From Linepithema humile (Eukaryota > Arthropoda > Insecta > Hymenoptera > Formicidae), in NCBI RefSeq assembly GCF_040581485.1, contig NC_090133.1, forward strand, positions 1,240,001 to 1,304,000: DNA of 64,000 nt, read 5' to 3'. The position numbers were made by a program, and so were the translations under genes. Below, in pieces: positions 50,081 through 63,300 of this stretch. Every line of letters starts with the position of its first letter. Positions within the stretch are counted from its first letter, which is position 1. The notes beneath the pieces are model-generated. The model was not told the origin of the DNA. It did not search any database and saw nothing but the letters and a program-made list of their open reading frames with translations.

Positions 50081-51200
50081 TTTGTCGAAAAAATAAAAAT
50101 TATTTTGTGCAACTTCACGAGCAATGAATGTATTTTCAAAATTATATCTGATTATACCGCAACTTGCAGATTACACTTGTGGGAAGCATAACCTATTTCA
50201 TTGTTGATATATTCGATAGAATCGACCTCTCGCTACTTGTCGTGCGCACAACTTCGTGTCGCACTTCGCGCCGTCGCCGGCAAGCAATGGACGACAACGT
50301 CTCGCGCCAACATAGGCATCTGTTATTGACGCGCGTCTACTGTAGCTCTTATCAGTCTTCTGAACCTTTTTCCATTTGAATCAACAGGGATAATCGTGAT
50401 ATTGCGTCCCAAACAGGACAGACATCCACGAGATAAGGAGAAGAAGAAGCGACACGATGATAGTGCGCGTTTTTGGAGGAACGAAGGGGAAAGTGTAAAA
50501 GTATAAAAAGACAGTACGGATTTCACGTCTCGCGTTTCCGCGCCACGATGTCGAATAGATAACAAAGTACGAATATGATTTCTTCTGTGACATATTGCAA
50601 AATGAATAAGGAATGAAAGACAAGTGAGTATTGCAAATATCATTTCCTTCGCTCTTTTCGCAAAAGCAATAAACATGTTCTCTTTTATGCACGTTCTGCT
50701 TTTATATTTTTAAAATGTTTTTATATATATTTGTAGACTTTTTCCATTTGCCCTTTTCTGTCTTTTTTTTTCTAACTAAAGTTTGAATGTATTTTTATCT
50801 TTAACAAAAGAAATTGACCTTAAGAACAAACCTAATAGTGTCCCATCTGTTCTCTTCAGACTTTCTTTTTCCATACTCTTTTTTTTTTTTTTTTTTTTTT
50901 TTTATTATTATTGTAATTATGTCTTCTTTTTATTGCTTGTCAGAAGACTGAATATACTCATATAATTTATTAAACAAAATTCTGAAATAAAAATAATATT
51001 TAGTGCTATAATTTTTTTATATAAATAGTATATTTTGCAATATCTTTTTTTCATTTTTTAAAAAATGTATTTGCATTTTTGCTTCTTTTAATTTTACGAG
51101 GAGATATTTTTACTCTTATTTTGTAAGCGAGTCTTATCATTTCATATCAGTTTTATTTTCAGCATACTGGACATAATAATGTTCCATTCCTTAAAAGAAG
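50081..51200. promoter_or_regulatory. Divergent promoter interval and 5' UTR, ERAL1 / PPxY membrane protein
   Basis: The segment 50200-50620 is GC-richer and ends in a good donor, GACAA|gtgagt at 50623/50624. It is a likely untranslated first exon of the + strand gene, spliced towards 51201. A 25-T run lies at 50879-50903. Open frames here lack protein features. Confidence 0.4.
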
Positions 51201-53135
51201 ATGGACTTATTAAGTCACCAACATGATAACATTTATGGCAATGGACAGTATGTGCCAGAGGCAGCAGGACTTAAATTAAATGAGGAAAAAAGTCATGTAT
51301 TGAGAAGAATGCTCAAACATTGATAGAAGATCATTTCCATATACATCGCCAGCCTGCGATGGATCTCTGAGCTCATTACAGTGACTTCCTGATGCACTTC
51401 TGGATTAACAAACCGGCTGGCAGGTACTACGGCTTCACCGGCCGCCGATACCCTGCCACACCTGTGCCTAAAACACGTTCCAGTAAGCATTAAAATATAG
51501 TAATATATAAATTCAAGTATTTCCAAAATACCAAAAAAATCTTTTGTCTGTAAAAATGTAAAGAATTTTTTATCACTGTCATATACCGTCCTAAATAATT
51601 TAGAAATATCTACAAGCAATTCTACGAATCAAATAAATATAAATTTGAAAGATTAACTTGAAGAAAATTGTAGAAAATTCTTCTGAATGAATAAAATTTC
51701 AACAAATCAACATTTTTACATGAGAAAAAAAGCAGTTTTTCAATTATATGTTTAATCGTAATTTTTATTTACTTATTGCTTGTATTTGCAGACCGTCGGC
51801 GCCGTGGCGAGCTTAGGCAGATGGTAACCCCGGTGCATCGATTCCAGGGCCTGACAGGTAACTTCACAGCGGGGAATGCATCATCAGCCGGACCTAGTAA
51901 TATCAATAACTCTTGCCGAAGCATCGTCACTCGGCCGACGACGACGTCCGCGCGAATCCACAACAACGAGAATCGTCACGACAATTCATCGTCGCTCAAC
52001 GCCGCCCAGCTCGTCCAGCTGAACAACATCCCCAAGTAATTAATGAAAACACAAAAAGGTCTACGGTAAAAGAAAGAGAGAGAGAGAGAGAGAAGATATT
52101 CTGAGAGGAACATGCTCTTCTTATACACAGGGTGACTCACTTATCTATCAGAAGAAAGATTAATTATAAATGATTCGCCCTCAGTTTGTGAGTTTAATAG
52201 GAAGATGTGTGGCAATCTGCGATAAATCGTCTCTTATTTAATTTATTGTTCGCAGCAATGCTCTCAGCGAGACTAGCAACAACTTGTCTAACGTGTCCAA
52301 CGTGACCAGCACGAATGGCGCGAACAGGAGCCTGCTGGGTTTCTCCGAATTCAGCGACGCCGATTTGGCCGGCTATCGACTTCGTTGCGGTGTCTGGATT
52401 ACCTTCGTACTAGCGACATTCTTCGTGGCGGCTGCCAAATTCTACTTCGGTTATCGGGTGAGTGCAACCATATATTTAACTTAAAGATCACAAAGATATC
52501 GGACGTAAAAAATTTATATAAAAACCTAAGTCAATTTCAAATTACTTAAAGACTTCATAAAAATGGCTCTATTAAAACAATTTGTAAGATATTAAAAATT
52601 AGAAAGTTACGATGAATAATGACATTTTACAAAATTCGCAGTATTAATGTATTAAAACTAAAGATAAGCTTAATTTTATGATTCCCAAAACTCCAATCAG
52701 AAATTTAATTTTTCTCATTCTCTCTCTCTTTCTCTCTTCGCTTCTTTCTTTAATCAGTTATCTCTTATCTGCACGCCACAGGGACCGGGATTGGAGATAC
52801 TCGTGTTTTGTGGGCTGCTGATACTGCTGCTATCGGCATGCCTGTACTCGATCTTCTGCCGGCGCCACGGTCACAGTCATCATCATCATCATCACGGCTG
52901 TCGGTCAGAGCACAGCGTCCGTATGCAAGAGGATCACCCCTTCGTCGCCTTGACGAACGCGTCCGGTATCAGTGAGGGCGTGATCGGCAGAGCGACGGGG
53001 ACGGTGCCGACGATGACTATGCGGCAAAACCCACCGCCGCCACCTTATCACATCGCCATTCTGATACCGCCGCCGCCGCCGCCTGCGTCTCTGGATGAGG
53101 CGCCGCCACCCTCTTACGACAAGGTCATACGATGA
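51201..53135 (+). CDS. Two-helix membrane protein with C-terminal PPxY motifs
   Basis: Proposed exons 51201-51247, 51382-51482, 51792-52035, 52256-52457 and 52782-53135 give 315 residues. The first junction rests on GGACA|gtatgt and attacag, phase 2, and is the least certain. Two hydrophobic helices lie at about 174-197 (WITFVLATFFVAAAKFYFGY) and 202-224 (LEILVFCGLLILLLSACLYS). A His-rich stretch (GHSHHHHHHG) follows the second helix. The tail is Pro-rich with PPPY at 284-287 and PPSY at 307-310 near the very C-terminus. PPxY motifs recruit WW domains such as those of Nedd4-type ubiquitin ligases (family knowledge). No signal peptide; the N-terminal ~170 residues are Asn/Ser-rich and probably disordered. 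I do not recognise the family. A membrane adaptor for trafficking is inference. Confidence 0.7.
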
Positions 53136-55877
53136 AATCACTGACCCCGGCGTAAAAAATCGAGCCGCAAGCGGCTCATCTAAGACTTCTTCCTTCGACA
53201 TTCTCGTGTCTAGCGGCACAAATCGATTCTCTAGGATTAGACAACTTTCACGTCTGTGATAAGAGTGCAATGATGATAACACATCGACAACACATCGGAG
53301 GTAAGTTCGGGAAGGAGAGAGATTCGCGCAGCGATATTCACCGGTGAACGGTTTACGGAGGGCTTCGCGTTCCACTAACGAATTTGTGTTCGGTGCGGAC
53401 TGTATTCTAATCTTTTATACTTAACTGCGTAAGAGATACATTTAGGTTTATAGCCGCAGCGCGTTGTCGTAAATTTCGGTGAAATCCGCTCCGTTTGCAA
53501 TTTGATTCTTCCAATCAGAATTTTCGCAAAGCCGCCGCTCGAACATTCGAATATGCGTAATTCCAAAATCTGCAGAATCATTGCGTTCGATTATTTTATT
53601 ATTTTTACATTCTTATCGTAAAACGCGTATCTTTTTACACATATCCGCGATAGGAAAAAAAAGAAGCGCACAAATTCAGGCGTGCGAGGTGTGAAATTTG
53701 CAAAACACGCGCATTGTTTACGGTACATCGAATAGCAATAGAATGACTATTTCCAGCGTCGATTGCGACAGAGAAAAGAATTTTAAACTTTTTTCTCCTT
53801 TCATGAAGATATGCACGCTGACATTCCGTTGGCAAAGTTAATCGACGCTGAAAATAATCATCCATAGAGCGTATTCTATACCAGGCGCGTTTGACATTCA
53901 ATTTCAATTCTCGGATGTAACATCCTGTTCGCCAAACACGCTCGTTCCCGAATATCATAAATATATATGGTGTACGTTGCGTGCTTCACGATATATAAGC
54001 ACGCACACGGTGTCTCGTGATAGTTTACTACATGTAATGCGAAAATATTAGAGAGCTGTCGCGCGCGCGAAACGTAACACGATTTTATATTTCTTTTTGT
54101 GAATGCGTGTGTTGGAGAGAGGAAGAGAGAGAGAGAGAGAATGTGTGTGTGTATGTACGCGTGTAAATGATCGCTTACATCATAACTCTGTATATTTAAG
54201 AGAGAGGACAATTACATATATAATACATAGTAATGTGAGATCCCGTTTGAATGTTCTTCATAAATATAAGTCGCAACCGTACTGTGATGTACAAAATTTA
54301 TCGTCCTTTCTAACTGCATTTAACAACGCACGTTTATTCGAAAGAGAAACTCAAACCCCACTTTATTAAAGTATAAAGCCGGAAAAAACTTGTCAAGTTA
54401 CTTGGAATCTCATTCCATCTTTGTTTACACGATGATAAAATATATTCTCGATCGGTTCGATTGAGATCGAAAGAAAAACACGATCAAATTGGACAGTATA
54501 AATTTTGCTTCTAATACATTCCGCTATTTTCTTCTCTCTTAACATCTGAATACTTTCGTTTTTACTTTGTATTGCAGAAAATATAAGAGAAATTGCAGTT
54601 AAAAAGACCAGGCGGATTTAAGATCCGTTGCTCCTAGATTACGTCACAGTTTAAGAAAATTGCAGTCTCGATTCGCGTCACGCGAAGTTTCGTCCAAGAA
54701 AGTATTTCGATCACGCCTATTCTTATTATCTACACTCTTAAAAACGGACTCGCGCGCTCGCGAGACGAGGAGGAAGGCCACATGACGCTGCCGCGCGAGT
54801 TTAGTTAACAAGAATAGACCCGAAAATTCTGTCAACTTTATGGTACAGGTGCAGTTTCGCGAAAGCGTGAGATTAATTCAAGTATAAATAAGCGTGTTAC
54901 TTTAGTTTACAATTATACGCGAAACATACGACGATGATAATGCGAGGGCGAATAAAATCCTTCCTCCGTAAAGCGCAGCTTCATGTACACGTCGCGAAAG
55001 GTGACTTTCTTTAATTCCGATCCTAATCGTTCTACACAAGATATATATCGTCGGTTTTAACGAAATAGTCATGGAATGTTCCCGAAAGTAATCACACAAT
55101 ATTCCTAAATATTTCTATCAGAGAGAGTCGTTGATAAAATTATAACGAATTACGTCAAAGTATAAAAAACGAATCATAATTTTTACAGGAATAAAATGTT
55201 TACAAACTTAAATACGTAAGTAAAGTTTAAAATACAAATTTGTAATCAGGTTTTCTCTACTCGATCGAAGAGGATTCTTTCGTAAAATCGACGATATGTT
55301 TCTTCTACTAACTGGTGATACATATATTACTATGATACAAACGAGAGTTACAGTCTTCGGAATATAATAATAATAAATCACTAACTCCGATTGCAAACCA
55401 TGTTTACAATCTTATATGCAGTATATGTTACATCAAGATGAAAACATTTCGGAGGCTCCCGCTATGTAAAAATTAATTGATGGAAATGAGAACGTGACAT
55501 GCCGTTCCCGTGAACATTGATCGAAGTTAAACGATATTCAATTAATATTCCCACATCTTTCAGTTTCTTGCTTACTAAAAACTGATTCGACCAAAGAGAA
55601 CAAGCTAAAAGGATACGAGCGACCAGTTAATCGAAAGATTCTAACACACACTTTTCTAAAATCTCGATAAAATTCATTTCAAAATGCTCTAAAATCATTA
55701 CTTATTTAAAAATTGATTTTTCAAAGCTGAGAAAAATAAGAAAACTCTTTTCTCAAATTTCAATTAATGTTAATAGGAACGGCGCCACACGCGGTATACA
55801 CAAGAATTCGATGAAACTCACCTTCTTGCGCACTGCCAATAAAACAGTATTTCGAGCGAATCTCTAGCGATTACTAT
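53136..55877. other. 2.7 kb convergent interval, probably long 3' UTR
   Basis: Lies between the stop of the PPxY gene (+) and the stop of HID1 (-). No coding sequence recognised. The first kilobase is CpG-rich and may be 3' UTR of the PPxY gene. Simple repeats (AG)n and (TG)n occur at 54116-54160. Confidence 0.4.
54116..54160 (+). repeat. (AG)n / (TG)n microsatellites
   Basis: Adjacent runs, gagagaggaagagagagagag and then tgtgtgtgtatg, in the convergent interval. Confidence 0.8.
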
Positions 55878-58800
55878 CTAAACTCTCTGAATTTCGAATA
55901 GCTTGACGTCTGTGTCATACCATATGGGCGGTTCGACGTTTCTTAAATATATCACGCCCCACATGTATGTGCGGAACCACGCGGTTGTACCGGCGTTAGC
56001 CTGATATCGTCTGATGAGAATGGGATGCGGTACAGGCAGTAGGCCGACTAGAGTGCCGTGTTGCAAGAACTTCAAGATCTCACTCTCGTCTGTCAGTCCC
56101 CTGGCAAGATCAATAAAAGAAAAAATATATATTGAAAACTATGGTAAAAACGTTATTTCCATGAATAATTTAAAAAGAATGAGTGATAAGCAAGTTTATT
56201 GATTGATCGAGGACTCACTTGTCGATGCAAATCTTCTCGACCTGCGGCACCAGCACTTGGAGTAATCGCATGATGGTCTGCAGCGGGAGTTTGCTTTTCC
56301 ACTGATACACCCAGTCGCTGGACGGCACCCACTGATTCACGTTGTTGACGTTATTGGAGTTTGCTTGCTCGGCGACGCGAATACCACCCTTCTAGGCATC
56401 CAACAAGTTTCGATCATTCAAATACAAATCAATTACTTTTATTTCCATGTCAGTTATTTATCTGTAAATCTGGAATTGGGAACAACGCTCTCTTACCGGC
56501 ACCACGGAATTCTTCTTAGGCGTGGATTCTTCCGTGAGGTCCGTCTTGCTCTCTGATCCATTGCTAATCGACTTGCCGATATCGACGCTCGCCGATGGAC
56601 TCAGCGGATGCGCAGATTCCTTCTCCGTCATATTCTCGATACCTGTCAGTGCAACAGATATATGTGCTTTCAAAAAAAATTAAAATTCTATACAAAAAAA
56701 ATTGCTCACTAAACAGAGTATTACAGAAAAATATAAAACATGTCAAGACTGTATTTATATTTAAATGTAAATCTCCACTTAATGAGTTATTTGGCTGGAG
56801 ACTCACCGGGAGTCTCCAACAAGGACGCCTTCAAGGTGCCGGGCTCGGCGGGTTGCGCAGGATGTGATCCTTCCATCGCAGTCTCGCTAACGTTCTCATT
56901 GGACGTGCTGGCAGGTACGTGACGACGCTGTCTCTTACTGAGGGACCTTGCGATCGTGTTGCAGTCGCTGGGCAGATTCGCAAGCGCGTGGAACACTTGC
57001 CGCTTGCGTATTATCGTGTAGACCAAGTTACTATTTCCGTCGAATTGATACTGAAAGTCGAAAAAGCGGCGTAAATAACCAACTTTACGTTTTGTAACAT
57101 ATGTAATCGAAAACTGCATTGTTTGTTTAAACGCAAAAGAACACATTTCGCATGAATACATTACCTGAATAATGTTATTAAAGATCTCGAGCAGAAAGAA
57201 CACCAAGTGATGATTAGTGGGCGCTGAGAAAAGGAACCACGGCGTGCTAAATGCCTCCAACAAATGCAACAGTTTTGTGCTAGCCACCATGGACAGCGTT
57301 TTAAGATACGGCGAGACGTTGACTAGAATCGTCAGAAGACAGTCGAACAGCGGTTGCAGTCTCTGGTGACCAGTCGTGATGATTTTGTGAAATACAGTGA
57401 CCAAGAGGTCGGCGTGTGTTCCTGAAAAACAAGATCTCAATTACATTCTAGAAAATTAACAATATAAACGTATTTAATGAAACTAGGACAGCAAACTGCA
57501 TTTTTATAGAAAAGAATTTTTTTAATATTAATTAATTAAAATATTTGCACTAGCTGTTGAGAAATCTTATCATTATCAATTATTGCATAACGTTACCTGT
57601 AAAAACAGGAATATCCATAGGCACTGTAGCTGTGTAAGGCTTATTCAACCTCACTCCAAAATTGCGTTCTCCGCTCAAAAGAAGCAAGATGAATACGCCA
57701 ATGTGCATCAAACCGACTCGTGCTGAAAAATTGGGTAAATTAAAATGGGCAACCCGATTAAAAAAACTATCGTACGATTGAATTAAATTGGTTATGCGTG
57801 AACAAATGAGCAAGAAAATGGAAAATAAATATTTACATTGGTCGGCACGCGAGTCGTTCAAGTGATAAAGTATCGGCACGAGAACCTCGAGGACATCTGA
57901 GCTTTTTAGCACGTAATACAAGAATTTCTTGTTGTAGTCGCACATCTTCCAAAAGAAAACCAGCAGCTCCTGGTGAAAATGTACTTTCTTGGTCGAGTTA
58001 GGAAGATATGTTTGCATCAATGGATTATTTAGCAGCCTGGTGATGCCCTTTAAGACAAATTGGAAATCTGTGGGAAAACAAAATAGTTAAAAGCAACACA
58101 TTTCAGTACTTAAGCTTGTCATATTTCTTACGCTTATATAAATTTATATTTTATTAAAAAATTGACATTTTTTTAGAAAAACGTTAGATAATCTCGTCAA
58201 AGTACCTTCATCGCGATGAATTCGACTCAAATAATTGATGAACAAATTATCTCCAACTGCTCCCTCTTCCAATGGCGCTCCACCAGTGGTATCGTGATCC
58301 AAAGTCACGATTAAAATTTGTAGTGCAACATCGACAAGCGGTTCCAAGGAGTCGGTGAACAACAGATGATTATACGGCACGCCGTAACCGACGGGATCGT
58401 AGGCGCACACTGTGTTCAGTAGCGACGTGAACATAGGCAAAGCATGTCTGTGAGCAATCGAATATGATTGACATGTTATAATTAATTATTAATAAAAAAT
58501 CGAATAGTATAGAAATATTTTCCTAAACACGTTATTATTTTATGTTGCAGTGATTAATAAAAATAAATTACCTGTTTTCACTGCTGGTCAAATATTGAAT
58601 CCATCTGTTTGGCGTGATGGACAAATCCATCGGCGGATTGTACATGGTTTCACTGAAGCATGTCAACAGGAGTTTCAGCAACTCCGTACGATTCGAATCC
58701 AGAATAGGATACCTCGGTGGGGAGTACGCGAAACCTACTCCTGCTTCCCAGATATATTCACAACTGTCTATCGACTGCAATTCATCAGCTTTGTCCTGCA

Positions 58801-59764
58801 GAAATGTGATGATGTATTACATGTTTTGCGCTTTCTTCTTCTCATCAAAACTCTTATCAAAATAACTAATGAAAACTCACCGGACCTGACTTCCTGTTTG
58901 TAGCAACTGTAAAATCAGGACAAAACAGTAGATCCTAAAATACATAAAAGCACATATTATTTCAAATATATCCTCGCGTAAAAAATAATTTTGTAATTAA
59001 ATAATTTTATTACTAACTTGTGAAATTTATAAGTTTATTTCAAATGTACTTTATGGAATGTTTAATTATTTGCTTTAAGTGTCTCTTACACAGAGTGCAT
59101 TTAACAGAGAATGCGCCAGTGGCAAGCTCTCCTCTTCATCCTTGCCAGGTAAGCTGGACCAAAAGAAGCCCTTCCAATCAGGATCTTCGAATATGTAAGG
59201 TAACAAACGTGTGAGTAAACGGCAGCAATTCAGAACGGTCTGATGCTCCCGTTGAGTCCTGCAGCTATTATCCACCGCTTTGACTAATTTCTCAACTGCC
59301 TTATAACATAATGTAGCCAGGTTGGAAGGTGTCTCTTCCCTCAATATACGAATTTCTGGAGCCGGGATCAGAGTGAAGATGTCTTGAACATTGGTCACAT
59401 TCTCGGACCAAAACTGGTCCCAGAATGAATCATCCGCAGAATCAATTACCTGTCAGTACGTAAACAAATAAAGAATTAAAATAATATAATAAAATAATAT
59501 AATTAAAATATTCACATTATCAAATAATACAATACATCAATGTTATAGCTGTTTTTAATAAATTAAAACTAAATTTGGGTAAATTTGTGACTAGTTCTTA
59601 TTAAAAATTAACAGTTTCATTAAAAATCGCTTTGCTATCTACCTGTCAACCGATCATATGTTACTTGATAGGACAGGTAAACAAGCGGTTGTTTTTACCT
59701 GAGTTTTCGACGTTAATTGCACCACGGCTTTCCGGAAATTCAATTTTGTGTCAGCATTACCCAT
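55878..59764 (-). CDS. HID1: HID1 (high-temperature-induced dauer-formation 1 homologue)
   Basis: A peripheral Golgi protein needed for dense-core vesicle and neuropeptide sorting. Twelve exons in transcription order: 59764-59699, 59449-59090, 58934-58881, 58795-58572, 58447-58206, 58067-57837, 57722-57597, 57421-57165, 57050-56807, 56642-56497, 56391-56219 and 56100-55878. All phases agree and give 781 residues (human 788). The start MGNADTKLNFRK carries an N-myristoylation signal with Gly2. The protein is helical throughout, with a Ser/Thr-rich variable region from exons 9-10. The C-terminus, including LPLQTIMRLLQVLVPQVEK, TYMWGVIYLRNVEPPIWYD and TDVKLFEIQRV, is nearly invariant in the family. 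No frameshift or stop seen. It is divergent from PRKDC with 550 bp between starts. Confidence 0.96.
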
Positions 59765-60314
59765 GATGCTCGCTGTTATCACTGATAACAATTAAGATAT
59801 ATTGTAGCAAAAGAGAAGTAAAAATGCGTCGATGCTCTTCAAATGGGCACCATTATCACTATGTTTGTATCGTGACAGTGACAGCAAGTGACAACTACTC
59901 TGAACTATATATATATATTAATTTTTTAGACGACGACAAAACGCCAACATAAAAGAACTCTAGAAAAAAATTTCTAACAAGTTAAAAAAGACGGCAATAT
60001 AACAAACCTCATAAACGCTAAAACGTCAGAAGGTTTTTTTACAAAAAAGTTTTTACGCAGAGAGAAAAATAAAAACAGATATGTTAGCGATCCGATTATT
60101 AATTACTTTGCAATGGTATTGCATCACTAGTCTAATGTAAATTCATATATTCATATAGTTATGCAAGGTCTATGGATATGCCCTAAGGAACGAAGTCTGT
60201 TCTTTTCAGAAAGAAAAAACAAAAGTGCAAAATTAAAAAGAACACATTTGTCATTACTGTAGAATGGCGAGGATGCACCGGGTGTACTTGACTCTTTAAA
60301 CTTGACACAGAAGG
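59765..60314. promoter_or_regulatory. Divergent promoter interval, HID1 / PRKDC
   Basis: 550 bases between two opposite starts. A (TA)n run lies at 59908-59919. No core promoter motif can be fixed. Confidence 0.4.
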
Positions 60315-63300
60315 ATGGATTCTTATCAAGACTTCTTAGAAAGATTACAACAGGCTATATCTAGAAGATATTATTTTTCCATAACAGCAATTTTGAAAGA
60401 TGATCAAAGATTTCTTGAATTTATTTCGATCGAACATCTAGGTAAGTGAAATGACAGTATTATTGCTTTTGAATAGTACGTTTACCGCTCACATTATGTT
60501 CTATCATGAAAAGAAGAATTTGCTGTAACAAAAAATTTTACGCTGTCGTAGTAAAATATCTTAGCTATTTGAACAGCAAAGAGATTTGTTACTTATAAGA
60601 GATATGAGATATTTGATACTTGTAAGAGATTCAGTGATAAATGTGCACTTTTATTTTTCATATACATAACTTATTACACTTTGATGTTTTGAAAGCCTGC
60701 AAATTCTGGTAATCTAATTTGAAGTCTAACTTAATTTAAATTTGATTCTGCTTAAATGTGGTTTATTTAAAAAAATTATTTTTTCTTAATCTTAATATTT
60801 AATCTAATTGTACTTTATATATTAAGAATTGTAAGTATAAATTGAATTGTATCAGTTCGACTAAGTATGTGATGCACATTATAGTATATGTACTTATTTT
60901 AATTCTGGCTACTTATTCAGATATATATATTTGTTTCACAGAATCTTTTGTAAGCGGCATATTTGATAGAAGAAATGGCTTGTTGTGCTTCCTCGAAGAA
61001 ACCTTAGATGAGATTGCAAATAACCCACCTCCAAGATCAAGGTCAACGTTCATAGACAATGCACTTAAACAGGGCTTTAAGTTCCTTCACTTTTGTATAG
61101 AAAATTTTTCTAAAACTTCGTGTTTCATACAATATATTCTTCAAATTAAGGTATTATGAAATATTACAATATATACACGTTATATAAAAATAAAAGATAA
61201 TTTTTAAAAGTAGAAGATAAAAATGTATTTGTTTTATATGAAAATTTAGTATAATGTCACTTTTATTTCTACAAAAAGTATTTAGCAAATTTAGCAAATT
61301 TGATATTATATTTTGGAACTGTTGTAATTCTAAAAGTTTTAAAGATTATATTTTAAGGCAAAATTGTATTGTTTTGATAAACAGGAATTAATATTATAAT
61401 ATGTTCCAGGATGTGTGTCTGAAGGCACTGATTATAAAATGTAATTATTACGTAAAAACATTTGCTTGTGCTGCTTTTACAAAATTAATAGACTTATTTG
61501 AGGATCATGATTTAAAACTTGATGAGGCAGCTGATCGTTTATTTAAATTATTTAATAAAATAGACATAAGAGGTAAGAACCAATGTAATAATTCAGCTTG
61601 GATACAAAAAGAATAACATTTTATATTATTTTCTGTTATAGAAAGAAGACTTGGATTCTGCGTACTCGGTAAAATACTCGAACTCAATAGTCTTCTATCG
61701 CAAAAACGTTTGAATTATTTTTTTAATCAATTATATAATGATGCATTGACAGAGGTAAATTAGCGATAACAATAATATAAAAATTTAATTAGGAATCAAC
61801 TTGACAGATCTCAAGAAAATGTGACAATCTATGTATTCTTTGTTTACAGTTTCATAATTATCAGAATACTGACAAAAGAAACAAAAGTTTTCATACGTAC
61901 TTCAAAGTTTTCGTGGTCATATTAAAGTATATTGAACCGGAGCAAACGAAACGAAACACATTGTACAAATATATTAAACATTATAGTCAACCGAAAACAA
62001 GTGGTGACAGAAATAAAAACAAAGACAATAGTGAAGCGAGGAACTGTGCAATCAATCTTTTAAGCTGTCATGTAAACTTGTTTCAAGATTTATTATATCC
62101 CGATTGCAAGTATTGGTATGATGAAATTCTTCGACGCCTGTCGCACCAGACAATCAATTATAATAATGACGGATACAACACGTTGAGAGCAATTTATCGA
62201 ATTATCGGAAAGATTCTTAAGGATAATAATGAAGAAGATACCGAAGCTATATTATTAGTAAGATATTGTTTTAAGCTAAGAACATTAAACAAAGAATCCA
62301 CTTTTATTTTACGTTTATAACTCATTTTTTATTTCAGTATTTTCTGGACGATTTTGAGAAAGAATTCCAAAATGCCAACTTAAATTTAATCACATTACGA
62401 CTGCTTGTTTATGGATACAGTCAAATGGCTGAACCGTGCAAAGTGCATTTGGATCAAAGGAGGATCAGACGAATGTATTCTACTATAACTAGTGCGGTTT
62501 CTCTTTGTTTCAGGTAACATTCAAGATATTTCATATAATTTTATATTACACTTTAATATTATAATGAAATATTTGATTATAAATAGAGAAAGCGATCATT
62601 ATTTTCACTTCTTTTCTTCTTAAAGCGAGCAAAGTGATTCGGCGTACATAGAGAACGTCTGTTGTTATCAAGAAGTACTGTCTGGCATATTGTGTCACAT
62701 GTCTGACATCACGATTGAACAAATCAACGTTCTTGTACAACTCAGCGTCTACACGATCAAAAGGTTTCCCGACATAATAGAATCCAAGAATCCACTTGTC
62801 ATTTCTGCGTTGATCAGAACGATTAGTAATCTTGGAATTATCAATCGAAATCTGCTGCAACGATATCTCGACAGTATAAGTAAGTTGATTTCTGTGATTC
62901 TATTGAATATTCCAATTATATTCTTTTGAATTGATCCAAAAGTTCCTTTGAATTTTTGCTTTTCATTCATGCTTAATTCAATATTTCAACGAAAAACTTT
63001 ACGTAAAGTGTATTTTATACAATGTACTATTTTTTACACAGAAATGCTCAAATTCATTAGATGAGAGAAACGATGAAATCCCGATTGCATTAAATCTCGC
63101 CTTCGCTTTTCAGTTTACGACGGCATCGCATGGAGTTGCTCGCACACGTTGGCGGTCGATGCCGAATTACAATGGGAGCAGAAGAACCTACGACAGCGGC
63201 CGGTATGCTATAAAAACTATCTGCCGCTGTGGACAGCACTGTTGAACGCGCACAAATATCGCACCGGCGAGCGCGAGCAGTTGGCGCAGCATGTAGCGAA

